The notes: generated from the letters alone by a model not told the origin. Shown: positions 11,320 through 23,055, numbered from the stretch's first letter. The stretch is 64,000 nt of DNA from Trissonchulus latispiculum (GCA_030248195.1 JASAND010028019.1:1-64000), one strand, 5' to 3'. A program made the numbers and translations.

Positions 11320-12395
11320 ACTTTATCTTCTAGACACAACGGCCTTCCTTCCTTCTGTAAACGTTAGTCGGGACGGAAAACCCCACATCCAAACCAGGAA
11401 TGAAGGCAAAGGGCGTCTTCGTTGTCGGCCAAGTCTGACAGGGCGCGGTGCCGGTTCATCCGGAGGAATCACTAGATTCGGAACCTCAGGATTTATGTCT
11501 TGAAAGGCTCCATTTCCAAAAGCATAGGCAAACTCTTCGTCGTCAGTGTTCAAGCTTGTTGACCTGGTAGCTCTTGCTCTTGTCTGTTTTTGCCCTACAT
11601 CCACACACTCCCGTCTGCGGAGTTGGTTTCTATGCCTTTTCCAGATTGTCTTTTCCACCTTCACCTGATACATTCGAGACCCTGTTGTAGATACAGTTTA
11701 CGGGACCCAAGTAAATCCCGTACCCACACCTTGTCATCTTCCATGAATGCTCCCAGAGCTGGCCCTCCAAACCTTCTTTTGGAGGGGCCAGCTCTGGGAG
11801 CATTCATGGAAACCTCTGTCACAACCGAGAGCCGAGTACGCAACCATCTTCCAAACACAGCTTCTGCTGATGATATGCGTGTTGTTGCATGGGAGTAATG
11901 CTAGTTGAGCAGGAATTGGTGAAGGTCCTGTTGCAGAGACGGCCTAGGAACGTGCTTCGCTATTTTCTTGAAGGTTTGAATAAAACCTTCGGCCAGACCT
12001 TTGGACGCAGGCTAGTAAGGAGGAGAGAAGAGGTGTGGGATTCCGTTTTTCAAGCAGAAGTTTTTGAACTCTGCAGATGTGATAACGGAACCATTATCGG
12101 AAACCAGGACTTTAGGTAACCCAAAACGAGAGAAAAATTCTCCATCTCGAAACTTCGACCTAGAAGCGCTAGAAGTGAAGAGCATGTTTTCATAAGTTTT
12201 TCCACCGAATAGAGGATCCGTTGTAGCCTTTTAAGCACACAGAGCTCAGGATTAACGAAATGTCTGGGAACGGCTTTGTCCAAAGACTGAGAGAGCATAT
12301 AGAAATAGCAGCCCCGGTGTCTAGCTCCATCTGTATAATTTGTACTTTTCAGAATTGTAAAAATTCTCCGCAATGCCGACAGGATAGAAATCATT
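11320..12395 (-). pseudogene. Decayed Ty3/Gypsy pol: protease and integrase
   Basis: Read on the - strand, 12330-12200 holds a retropepsin start with MELDTGAAISIC (the catalytic DTG). The frame then breaks. From about 12140 to 11810 there is an integrase core with [12 protein letters not shown] (second catalytic Asp) and GLAEGFIQTF (region of the catalytic Glu). From 11740 to 11323 comes the integrase C-terminal module with DDKVWVRDL and WKRHRNQLRRRE. There are several stops and frameshifts. Reverse transcriptase and RNase H are missing: protease is followed by integrase within about 100 bp, so an internal deletion is likely. A hairpin insertion lies at 11741-11809. Confidence 0.8.
11741..11809. 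repeat. Near-perfect 28/29-bp hairpin in integrase relic
   Basis: CCATGAATGCTCCCAGAGCT starts the left arm and its exact reverse complement ends the right arm. There is a 12-nt loop and a single 1-nt bulge. It lies inside the Gypsy integrase relic, between the core and the C-terminal module, and so is an added inverted duplication. Confidence 0.85.
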
Positions 12396-12479
12396 CGAGA
12401 GCTCTTAACGAGAAGAAAACTTTTGTAATAGAATGAACTTTTGAATATTAACGCAACTTCCGGAACACATGGTAGTAGG

Positions 12480-12790
12480 TATAAAACCCGGGTTCTAAAG
12501 CAAATCTGGAGCCATATTTAATGTAAATGTCCGGGTCCCCAAACCTCTCCCTATTACAAAATGGCAACTTAATTCAGGTGCCTTCTTGGCACCTGAAACT
12601 GGTTTCAGGATTCACAAGACAAGCTAGGCACGTTTCGACCCCTACCACGAGGTCTCATCAGACGGCTTGAGGCTACAGCTTATCTTTTTCTTTTTTATTT
12701 TATTTAATCAAACAACATAGTATAAAATAGCGATCATAACAAACTATGCTTTAACGTATACAAGATACATACTAACATTTTTCTTATTAT
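12480..12790 (-). repeat. Dispersed repeat, copy 1 (inverse of 42.45-42.73 kb)
   Basis: Shares blocks with 42450-42730 in the opposite direction, including GCACCTGAA.., GGGAGAGGTTTGGGGACCCG, TCGAAACGTG and AACCCGGGTTTTATACCTAC. The ...CTCGTGG..TCGAAACG.. segment resembles 3' ends shared by many LINE and SINE families. No ORF. Confidence 0.7.
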
Positions 12791-13219
12791 TCAACATATG
12801 TGCAACTTCTTTTACTGGAACATGCCCAACTTCCATCATTCCAGAGGTAAGCAGATCCGACTTTCCATAGTTTATAGTAATAGATATTCTACTTTTACCA
12901 TTGAGGAGGTCATTTAACCTGTGTAACCCAAAAATTTGTACTCATGTTTGAATAGTCATCAAACTGTTCCGAGCGGATCCCAAAAGATTCCGTGCTAAAG
13001 TTGTAATAAGACATTATGAATCAGATTATGTAAAACAAATAGCCTCCTCTCTTTTATTAATTCAATAAATACCCTCCCAGGTCTACTCAAATAACATGCA
13101 GAATGAAGATTTCATTTCATGTGTTCACTTAGCACTCTCCCAAATCCCGCGGATACGCATCCAATTCAATAAGACTGTAAAGATACGAAGCATTATTAGA
13201 GAGGGTTTGGTATGACTTG

Positions 13220-13360
13220 GCCCAACTCTGAAGTGGCCCAATAATTATGATTGGTTCTTTACAAATTCAACTATTCCAATCAAATGTAAATAACGGACAC
13301 ATACGCGTGCGTTATACAGTCGTATACTTGTGCATTAGATCAAACTGGTGAATATATATA

Positions 13361-13410
<50 letters not shown>

Positions 13411-13795
13411 GAAACGTTTATTTAAAAATGCATAATTGTATATAAATTTGGAGGAACTTATTTAAAAATGGTTTTAATTTTTAGTTAGGTGTGTAAGTTT
13501 GAATGTGAATTTTGCAAGACATTTCACGTTAATGGATTGTTGGAATGAATTTTATTGTGGGTTATTTTATTTTTATTGGGCAGATACAGATCCTACAAAA
13601 ATGACCAGTTTAAGTTTGTTAATTTAAAATTAAAAAACACAGTTTTACAGCATCTTTAAAGAAAATTTTGTAAGTAGTCCCCTCCGCTCATTTCTATTTT
13701 CAAGTAATAAAAGCTACCGTAAGACATTCCCTCTTTAATAAAGTGGGCGGGGCTTAGCAATTTAAATGACAGTTGGGCCAGTTCAGAGTTGGGCT
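13220..13795. repeat. Foldback repeat containing a (TA)n tract
   Basis: Inverted ends CCCAACTCTGAAGTGGCCCA (13221-13240) and TGGGCCAGTTCAGAGTTGGG (13774-13793). A (TA)n run lies at 13353-13408. No coding sequence. It sits immediately 3' of the TBP-like relic and may be an independent MITE. Confidence 0.6.
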
Positions 13796-13999
13796 AAACA
13801 AGAATACACCTTAGAGAGTGTGTAAAAGATCCTGAAGAATTTTCCGAAGATGCTTTCTATCTAAATACAGTAATATTATGGAAGAAATTTGATAGAGTCA
13901 TTGGTAGAACACAGGATGGAAATCCCTGCAGATCTATTCGAGTCGTGTCCAATGAAGAAGAAGACTTTGTAGTAACTGCATTTCCAGTATAATTATTTT

Positions 14000-14492
14000 C
14001 TAAACAATAGACATTTGCGTACAACAATGCGTGCAAGTGTATGGATTGATTGTTCATTATATAGTCCAGTAATAAAGAATTTTCCATTATGAAAGAGTCG
14101 AATTGTTCCACATTTTGTTTCCATAGTAGACCACTGTATAGTTCAGACTCCATACTGACAATACAATTTTCATTAAGATGCTCATACAGTCCATTGAGAT
14201 TCACATCAAAGCCGTTATGGTGTGACAATACCAAGTTAGCAGTTGACATTGAAACAATATTCCTTTAAATCATATGAGCTAGCTGTTGAGAACAGGTCTC
14301 TCCCTTAGAAATGCTCTTCGCTCCCAAGCATCCAAAGCTTCCGGTTGTAAACAGAAGAAAAGTGCAACCATCATGCGAAAGCACTCCTCCACTAAATCTT
14401 CCAGGATTATAAGCAATGCCGGGTATAGTTCCAACATGTAGACAAGCATCAAATTTACCCTTTATGACAGCGTTTACAATCTGCATCTGCAT
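14000..14492 (-). pseudogene. TBP-like gene (two repeats), decayed
   Basis: The first frame (14492-14265, 75 codons) matches the first TATA-binding-protein repeat: QIVNAVIKGKFD, YNPGRFSGGVL, FLLFTTGSFGCLGAKS. A TAA at 14267-14265 ends it. The same frame resumes at once, and 14243-14110 matches the start of the second repeat: NLVLSHHNGFDVNLNGL, ESELYSGLLW. Near 14109 the match shifts frame and goes on with TIRLFHNGKFFITG, the equivalent of the repeat-2 IFVSGKVVLTGAK strand, to about 14000. Both halves of the TBP saddle are therefore present, with one stop and one frameshift. The ATG overlaps the 3' end of the protease gene by 38 nt. TBP positions RNA polymerases at promoters; here it would be an element-encoded factor, which is inference. 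The host TBP is a different gene, since this copy is highly diverged. Confidence 0.8.
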
Positions 14493-14940
14493 GATTGCCC
14501 AATGTGAGTATGTCTAACGACACGTAGTTTGTCAACGAAGCGTTTGACAACTGAGTCATCTTTCTCTCGCTTTTCCTTAAATAGTCTACGATTTCCCCAA
14601 AAGCACGCCCTCGCGCACGTTTATACAAAAAGTAAATACAATATTCACCGCATACATTAGTATCAAAGTCTTGCAAACAATAACTATTTACAATTTCCGG
14701 TTTAAACCGGTTACATTCCTGAATAGGATCTAAGCCATAACTATCAAAGTATTCTACATAACAGTCAAAATACACTAGAACCCAATTTTTCCCAGGCCAA
14801 GTTGATGGATCTGTGTTGACAATAAAACGTGCGGGTCGATGAGTCACAGCCGGTAATTGATCACAAGCGGAAACACCCATAAAATGTTTCCTTAGGTATT
14901 TATCCATTTGAATAGTTTCCAATATTTCAATAGTATTCAT
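14455..14940 (-). CDS. Polinton/adenovirus-type cysteine protease (PRO)
   Basis: 161 codons, intact frame. It matches the adenain-like proteases of Polintons: RPARFIVNTDPSTWPGKNW, EYFDSYG (Asp of the triad, D66), SYCLQ (oxyanion Gln, Q90) and NVCGEYC (nucleophile Cys, C97). The usual catalytic His just before the Trp is Asn here (PGKNW, N52), so activity is doubtful. The ATG overlaps the stop of the capsid gene as ATGA, and the 3' end overlaps the TBP-like gene. Such proteases mature capsid proteins in the related viruses. Confidence 0.85.
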   Translation of the reverse strand: MNTIEILETIQMDKYLRKHFMGVSACDQLPAVTHRPARFIVNTDPSTWPGKNWVLVYFDCYVEYFDSYGLDPIQECNRFKPEIVNSYCLQDFDTNVCGEYCIYFLYKRARGRAFGEIVDYLRKSERKMTQLSNASLTNYVSLDILTLGNHADADCKRCHKG

Positions 14941-15227
14941 ATTGAGTAGTCAAAAAAGGGTGTCCTGTTGTAATCAATAGAAATCAAATTTTCAAATTCT
15001 TCGTATATAATCAATTCAACTCCCTGTGCATTAGTGGTAGAAAGTGGTTTGGTCAGTTGCATGTAAAGGGATAAATCACCTTCTCTTATTAATTCCATTG
15101 CTCCTCCATCCACATTATCAGCAGTCAGATCAAAAACAAATATGGTGTAACCGTTTGAAAAATCCTTGTATGAAATATCTAACCCTCTATCACTATGAGC
15201 CATGTTACATCCCTCATACAGATGCAT
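14937..15227 (-). pseudogene. Polinton capsid protein, C-terminal part
   Basis: 96 codons to a natural stop. The segment with FVFDLTAD, LIREGDLSLYMQL, ELIIYEEFENLISIDYNR and a final DYS matches the C-terminus of the Polinton/adintovirus capsid family (often annotated F54H12.2-like, probably the major jelly-roll capsid protein). The upstream frame is closed by a TGA five codons before the first ATG, and a 1-kb TTAA element lies 77 bp further upstream, so the N-terminal three quarters or more is missing. The stop overlaps the protease ATG. Confidence 0.75.
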
Positions 15228-15307
15228 GTAATGCGTCCGTCAATATAACGTTAGCAGACGATGTTAAGAAACTATGTGAATTTAGCAGCTTTTTATTATG
15301 AATTTAA

Positions 15308-16313
15308 GGTGCTGGTTTCCTTTCGGGTATTTTTGACTCCTACGGCTTTAATCCTTTACGCAAAGGGCTAAAACTTACGAAATAACCTATTTCCGTGCTC
15401 TTTAACATTTTAGGACCAGTCCCGTATTCTTAGGCCTAAAGATAAGAAAGTTTTGGTTTTTGGCCTTAAGCTCCCAGCAGGTAAACAAGACACGGGAATG
15501 GTTGGTATGGCTGGAAAGAGGACTCGAAAATAAACATTTTTGGTCTTACAACCTTTGAGCTATCTCCTGTGGTTAAGTCAGTATAAGGAAAAACTGTTTT
15601 TAGGGTCAAAAAATGGCCATTTTCGATGAAATCAGTTTTTTCAAAATTACTGCCACATGCTAAGGACAAAATTGGCTTAGTTATACTCAATCGATACATC
15701 GTCCAAATGCACATTTTATGAATGCCGATTAGCCAGACTTTATTGCTTTCCGATAGAGATTTGGCTGAAAAACCATTTTGGCAAAACTGCGATTATTTTG
15801 TTTCGAACATCGATTTCTCAAAAACTACTCGACGGATTCCGGAGATTTTCGGCGGAATCGAAATTTGCACTTCTGCGGAGGGACGATTTTCTTGGTTTGG
15901 GCTAAAACATATTGAGTAGCAAGAAAACTCAATGAGAAGTTGCGAAATTTCGTGTTATTGTGCATTTGGCCGATATTCTCGACCGTTAAGACCTGCTGAG
16001 CCAAATCCAAAAAAACGTCCCTCGGCCCATATGTCCTTCATATCGTGGCACAAAAAGAACTTTTGGCCGATTCTTCAGTTTTGAGAAATCGATGTTCAAA
16101 GACTTTTGGTCTATATTCATCCTGTTAGATGTCAGCTTGTCAGAAAATGTCTGCAATTTTTTTGCTAATTTTGCCAGTTCTGTAAGCTCATGTGAATGTG
16201 CAGATAATAAGCTTTAAAACGATATATAAAGCTCTTTGCGACTCCCAAAATTGCGAAAGTTATAGCGTTTCAAAGAACACCACAAAAGCACTGCACAAAA
16301 GGATACCAGCACC
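15308..16313. mobile_element. TTAA-flanked ~1-kb element, copy A
   Basis: Ends GGTGCTGGT and ACCAGCACC, flanked by TTAA at 15304-15307 and 16314-16317. The terminal ~50 bp, including TATTTTTG and GGCTTTAAT blocks, resemble the ends of the copy at 43337-44330. No transposase frame. TTAA targets are typical of piggyBac transposons; that assignment is inferred. It lies just upstream of the truncated capsid gene. Confidence 0.75.
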
Positions 16314-16317
16314 TTAA

Positions 16318-18500
16318 GTGCTATTTTCATTTTCACCCAGAACTAATACATTTACGTAGAATCTACCAAGTTTTTATTATAACGGAACACATTGACATAG
16401 AATGACTGCTTTTTTGCGCAAAACTTACATTTCTGCAGGGATTTAATGCAGAATCGCTAATTCTGCATCAACGAGCAGCAAAATTTTAATCTACGTAATA
16501 TTTATGCGTGCTAATTGAAAGACTGCTAAATCTACACAGAGTCTACTTATCTTTTTCAAAATTACAATATATACTCGGAAAACCTATTCTAAAAGAACTG
16601 TGTTCACGAATGTGCATAAAATTTACAGCTTGTCTAGAAGTTTTACATTCTCCAGTCTTTAACTCTTCTTCTATTTTCTTCATTTGTTTTTCATTATCCT
16701 ATGGTTGTTTAATAAGCAGAGTTTTCGTTTTTTAGACCCAAGAAGACATTTGCATGCCTATGTTTCAATTTGCCGAAGAATACAAAGTTGGACACTACAA
16801 GTCCATTGTATTTTTATTCATTACAATGACATTGCATACAGTATTTATTAAAAATCAAACTTCGATGCATGGTAAAATGAACATTTGCTTAATCAACTCT
16901 CCATTAGCCTTTGCAGGCAAGCGGTAGCAATGGCTAATCTTGACAGGATCCGTGCAATAATTGCTTAACTTAAATTTCTCCAAAAAGGCTGATGCCCTTT
17001 CAGCAGAGCGAAACTACAGCTATGGGGCGCGGGGTTCAAGCACTACGTATGGCGCAGCAGGAAATGATGTCATACTCTGATAACTGGAATCCAATTTTCT
17101 CGCTGACTGATCTCATAAATGCCACGGCCACATCTTCAACGGAATCATCAATACTGTGGTTGAATTTTGATTACACAACGATATCAGTCAAGGACACACG
17201 GTTATCCTTTTTGATACGGGGAGCCACAGATACTTTAAAATCTTGCTTTAAATCTTAACTGTCACAAACCGCATTGAGGGGTGGCGGGGAATAAATGGAA
17301 GACACCACAGCCAAGGTATTCGTGTTGGATTCGGATACTTCAGGAAGGCTCAACTGGTAAAATATTCATCAACTTTTCGGGGAGCTCACAGTGCAGTAAC
17401 CAAACAGTTACTGAAGCTTCCAATTTTGTTGCACAGTGACTGAGCTGGTGAGAGAGAAGGAAACGGTACGAGTCCTGAAGAAAAGAAATATTGTTGGTCG
17501 TAGTAGTGTTCGCACCTAATAGTAGGGGCCAACAAAATGTCTAGAACCCAGGTTTTAAAGCCGCCCTATGTAATAGCCTGGCTATCCTTATTACATGAAG
17601 TCAGCCGTAAATTCAGTGTTGATAGCGAAATCTTGTAGCCTGGTCCCTTAAAATGAGTAATATATCAAAGGGTTTTAAAGTTCCCAAATTAAACGGACCA
17701 ATTCGGAGTACACCACGACATTTCAAACTTACTGGTCAACAAAGGAGTTTCACGGGTTTTGCATGAACTGGTTACTAATACATTTTTACTTACTGGTTAA
17801 TGACAAATCTTTTGTCCATATCAACTTTCAAAATCAGGCAAAGCAATAAGTAGAAAGCACAAGAATAGTACCGATCAACGTTAAACTAAAAAAAACATGG
17901 CATAGTTAACTATTGGAAAATCAAACAAAATTCTTTTACACCAGGCTGTTTCAGATTAACCAACTTCCACCGGACTCTTTCACCAATCGGCCCCACCCAA
18001 GATTTTATGGCTTAAACCCTCACCTACTCGTGACCACAATTTTGAGATTCTGGTCAAAACTAGAACAAATCTTTCTTGACATTCTCTGCCCACACTATAT
18101 CAAGGTCTTACTCGAAATTTCAAAAAATCGTTTTTATATACTCATCCATGCTTATACGTACTTTCTAGCATAGTTACCGCAGAAATCGAGCCACTTATAC
18201 TGCATTTTTGCCAACTTTAGAACATTTCAGCCTTGTCCAATTAAAGAAGAGTGCAGCAAACCCCCGCTGTTCTACGTCAAGAAAGACTCAATAGAGTCAA
18301 GAAAGACGCAGAGATGCTGCTATACTAAAAACTGTTATATTTAAGAGGAATGGTCATCAGAAAGTCCTACCGCGGCGCAACCAACAGAACATATACCCGA
18401 ACATACAATCCTGCATTTGCGCATCGTAAGAAGAAACTTCAGTAAAACTAGTGTCTTTGAAAATGCAGAACCCGACTGTAAATCCAGGTTTCCTTAGCTT
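16318..18500. other. No recognised gene
   Basis: AT-rich. A stretch of slightly higher GC at 16985-17330 has an 88-codon + strand frame, but neither strand resembles a known family and no good splice sites bound it. Nothing else was seen. Confidence 0.4.
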
Positions 18501-18514
18501 TTTAAGAAGCCAAT

Positions 18515-18655
18515 CTGGATCGCCGGATTGGATCGGATCGACCGATCCAGGACACGGATCGGTTCGGATCGACCGATCCAGGACCTGGATAGGATCGAAT
18601 CGACAAACGATTTTGCTGGACCGGATCGGTTAAATTTTTAGCTGCCGATCCGACC
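18515..18655. repeat. GATCGG/CCGATC-rich cluster
   Basis: Two imperfect tandem units of about 37 bp (CGGATCGACCGATCCAGGAC twice, then a diverged third), dense in GATC tetramers and in GGATCG / CGATCC palindromic pairs. The flanks lack this motif. Confidence 0.7.
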
Positions 18656-18699
18656 CACATCACTAGAGCTTGGTTTGATAATAGAAATTTATAGCGCAG

Positions 18700-19195
18700 C
18701 GACAAACTTTACAAAAGCTGAAACGTTAACTAACAAAGTGAGAACTATAAACTGACAAAGTGATAACTATGGACTATTAAGTGACACACCGCGAACCAAA
18801 CGAGCAGAAAGAACATTGACCCCAAAATATCAGAAAGCTCCAACTAAATGTTCAATTGTTTGAACAGCAGTAACTTCTGTTCTCGACAGCTGTGCTTTTG
18901 GCCATTGTTAGGAAAATTGCAACAATTAAGAAAATTTGTGTTCGGCTTTTCTTGCAATCAATTTAACTTAATCCTAGTTATACACATGAGCTTAGTCCTG
19001 ACAGACAAGATCGCTGTTTAATTTATGACACATACGTACGTTCAATTTCTATAACAATTTTTATAACATTAAGGGCTGCTTTCCGACTAATTATATTATC
19101 ACTATCTGCATCTAGGTACCAAAATAGCAACTGCGACTTTCTGTTTCTAAGTAAACGCCAGACGCGCGACACTGGTGTACTGTTGGAGACGTTAG

Positions 19196-19257
<62 letters not shown>

Positions 19258-20400
19258 GGGATTTTCAAATTTTCAAATGGGCAATAAATGTTTGGTGATT
19301 GACAGGACACGTGAAAGTCTTTGAAACTTGCATTAGCAGAAGAGAAACATTCTCATATGTATGCACGTATACCTACCTACGTAGCAAAGGTAACTAGATA
19401 TACATATTGTATTTGTGATTCAAAGTTAGAATGGCTACTATACTGCAGCCATAGCTTTTATGAAATGTGTATAGAAATTAGCAGCAATACTTCCAATAAC
19501 TAGTCAGGTCGAGTGCTAAGTTTCACGCTGAATGAGGGTCTGTATATATATATATATATCGACTGGTACGCAGCATAGCTACCTATAGTTTAAATGTTGA
19601 AACTGAACCAGTAAAATAATGTTGAATTAAAAAGGCTTCAAGATAAGTAATGCGAAATATATCGTCCATAAAAGATTTTCCTATTTGTTCGCGCTTTGTG
19701 ATTTTACTTTGAGGTTGCAATAATTTAGACATTATAGTGGGCTTGTAGTGATCAATTACACCACAATGAATACTTTTACACATTGAAACTGTTCATACGT
19801 ATATACTCAAAGGCTGGAAACCTTTGACTTGATGTCAAGTCAAAACTGCAGACTTTGCTTTCTGGTAAAGAATAAAATTGGGTACAAAAACTACCAGCTG
19901 TAACGATATTCATGTAAGAACAGTTAGCATCAAACACCTGGGACCAAAATAAGTGGGCTATGATATTACAATTGAACCCTTGCAACTAAATGTCCCGTGT
20001 CAAACAATTAAATTTTATGTCACTTAATCATACACATCACAAAACTGTTAAACTTTTCAACCAAAACTGAAGACCTTAAGTTTTGAATGGGATTGGAAGC
20101 AAAAAGGACCAATTTTAGGCATTAAGTAGTGATACATATGCAACAGTTAAGATCAATTAACATCAAAAACCTGGGGCCCATAGTACGTGGACTATGACAT
20201 TATAAGCTCAATGAGCACTTCCTTACAATAACTAAGTGGCCAGCGTAAACTATATATATAAGTAAAAAGCGTCACAGATTCACACAAGCGTCACGGATAT
20301 ATAGTTGCAAACTTCGTCTTGGGAATTCAAATATCAAAGACTGCCTCTTATTTCATCAGTTTTTTTGACAAATCGAAGGTAAGCACATTTCTTCAGCGTT
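18700..20400. other. No recognised gene; (TA)n at 19197-19256
   Basis: A pure TA dinucleotide tract of about 60 bp lies at 19197-19256. Around 19880-19980 and 20130-20200 there are two copies of a diverged segment (CACCTGGGACC / AACCTGGGGCC context). No gene was seen. Confidence 0.5.
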
Positions 20401-20424
20401 CAAATAGCTGGTATTTTGTAAGGG

Positions 20425-20740
20425 TAAGGTGTTCGACTAAAGATCTTACGGCCCTAGTTTCGAACCCCCGCTGCCACAAGACTTTCGCAAATCCCCTTGA
20501 GCAAGGGACTAAGCACATATCGGTTCGCCGTGGGCTCCAGCCAACCCAGCTGTCTATGCTTAACTGGTCGGTAAATGGGTACCACTGCGGTGGGAAGGTA
20601 ACAGGGGTCTGTGTTCTGGCGTAATACCTGATGAAGGGCTGTCGTCATTAGGCTTACACTTGATGCCAAACTTGACCACCTTTGAAGACAGATTTCTAAC
20701 CCCTACCGTAGCCCAGACCCTCCAGTTGTTATAACTTGTT
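20425..20740 (+). repeat. tRNA-derived SINE
   Basis: The head at 20425-20475 has an A-box-like GGTAAGGTGTTCGACTAA and a B-box-like TTTCGAACCCCC, the two internal pol III promoter elements of tRNAs. The body (GAGCAAGGGACTAAGCACAT ... TGATGAAGGG) looks like a tRNA-SINE body, with a poorly defined A-rich tail at 20760-20800. No inverted ends, no ORF. Family assignment needs a repeat library. Confidence 0.6.
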
Positions 20741-20957
20741 AATTACATTATGCAATTTAGTTATTAAAAATAAAAAATTAGAAATATTAAAATCAAAAAC
20801 TGCAGAAAGCGCGTTCCCGCATAGAAAACCGAGTTTTAGTTTTACTTTGTATATACATTGTATATAATGAAACGAGTTTCCAAACCGTGTTGCGCTCCTT
20901 TAATTTTTGACACAGTCCCTAAACAGATTTAAACTAGAATTCTATAAATCTACTTGA

Positions 20958-20959
20958 AA

Positions 20960-21010
<51 letters not shown>
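20958..21010. repeat. (TA)n microsatellite
   Basis: About 50 bp of pure TA. Other TA tracts in the window include 13353-13408, 21809-21870, 22550-22574, 23053-23120, 25085-25117 and 26497-26573. Small ORFs rich in Ile/Tyr are artefacts of these. Confidence 0.95.
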
Positions 21011-23055
21011 AATACAGTACGTATATACATCTTTACACACTTATTATTTATCCCCCCAGCTCCGAAGAAGCACCGAGCAAGTTGACGGCTTGAGTTGGTA
21101 GTTGTAAGTTTTCAGATAGGCTGATTTCAAAAATGCAAAAATTTATTTTAAAAAATTTTAAAACTTTAGTTGGTAAGGGGAAACCACTTGATCAAAAATT
21201 GGTTTGTCCATGATTTGGCTGAAAATTTGCATACATGCAAAACTTGCATACATACATTGCAACTTGCATACATCGGAAGATGTAAGCTTGTCCTGAGCTA
21301 ACGAAAAGCTGAATCGAAAAAGAGGATTTCAGATTCGTGCTCAGCGCCCCAGAAAACCTTATATACAAATTTTCAGAAAATCATGGTCAATACATTTTTG
21401 ATCCCCTTGCTTCCACCTTAATACCAACAAAAATTTTAAATTTTAAAATTTTTAAATTTGAAATATTTGAAATCAGCAGATCCGAAAACCTACCCCTACC
21501 AAATTATTTCTCAATCCGTCAAATTCTGCTTCTTCGGTTCTTTTTCGGAGCTGTGGACGGGAAAGACCCGTCGATCAAACATTACATTTGTAAGCGGAAG
21601 TTCAACGCGCAAGAGCTCCAAATCTTCATTGGAAAACCAAAGTTTTCTAAGTTACGAATCATCCATGCTAAGGTTGATTCAAATACGAAATTAGAGAGAA
21701 AATGATTGCCTTAAAGTATGCATTTTATTTTTAATAGAATACATGTATATATATATAAACAGATTTAAGCTTAAATTCCATAAAGCCTGCTGTAAATCTA
21801 CAGTACATATATATATATATATATATATATGGACTGTATATACATATATATATATATAAATATATATATATATATGCCTTTGATATGAAGAAGCTACGTA
21901 TATACTACGTATATATATATACCTTTAATCACGTATGCATAACATTTAGTAAGCCTTATTATGCGGCTTAATGAAAGACATCTCCTAAACAGTTTCAACT
22001 TCAATTCTGTACAAATAATACGTACGTATACTATACATACATATTACAACAGTGTGTGGTCGGTAATATTAAACGCTTGAGCCAACTAAGGTAACTGAGG
22101 CCTAAGTCTGGTATTTAATTGCACATGTGTTTACACAGGAGTGTGAATGAAATCTTCAGGTATCCCGCAGAGCAGCAGCTCCTCGTCTATTGGTCAAAAC
22201 TCATTCAAAGGAACCGACTGAATTAGTTCACTGAATGACAAAAACACATATACATACTGTAACAAATTAGACGAACTGACCAATCAGTTTAAACTATGAC
22301 CCCACACAGTGTCATAAAACCATTCATCAAGTCACAATGTATACGGTAACCCCATCAATGTAAATGTGACAAGGTACATCACACCGTTAAATCTTCCTCT
22401 GAGAGACGGTGGCTCTATTTTGGCCACTTCCAGTTTAATCATTTGTTTCTAATTTCTCTTATTAAAAGGTAAGAAAAAAGTTTTTCTTTTTGCACTCGCA
22501 CACCCATCGTTAATCTTTGCTAGGTTAAGTGTGCTAATTATTTTTCGTTATATATATATATATATATATATATAATAGAATTAAGTAAGCAATCTTCGCA
22601 GTCTTAGTTGCGAGGAAATATAGACGTAGTTTGGTAGACGCGGATCAAGTATACATCCCTCCCAGCCTCAATGGGGAGGATAGCACTCTTGATGCTAGCT
22701 AACTGTAACGAAACTATTTTAATTAAACAAAAACTAAATGTGGGTGCATCCAAACACATATACACCTGATTTATTGGCAACGGCACTTTAAAATTTTTAA
22801 AACTTAGTTTTTAAAAATTTTAGCTGAGAAGCAGGCGGTCCCCAAACATGTTTCGTCATCAATCTTGCTGGAACTCGGAATGTTGTGTGTAGAGGATTTC
22901 TGGGTCATAAAACACGAATCAAAAACAAAACATTCTCGATTCCCCGACATTCTCCCTTAAAAATATAAAATTCCGAAAATTTTGTTACCAACCAATCAAT
23001 CAGTTGTGTATAGGATGCATCCACACAAATGGATAATAGGAATATAGGATGTATG

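Noticed and set aside
12050..12394. 114-codon - frame as a gene
   Set aside because: It is out of frame with the protease and integrase motifs that explain the same DNA.
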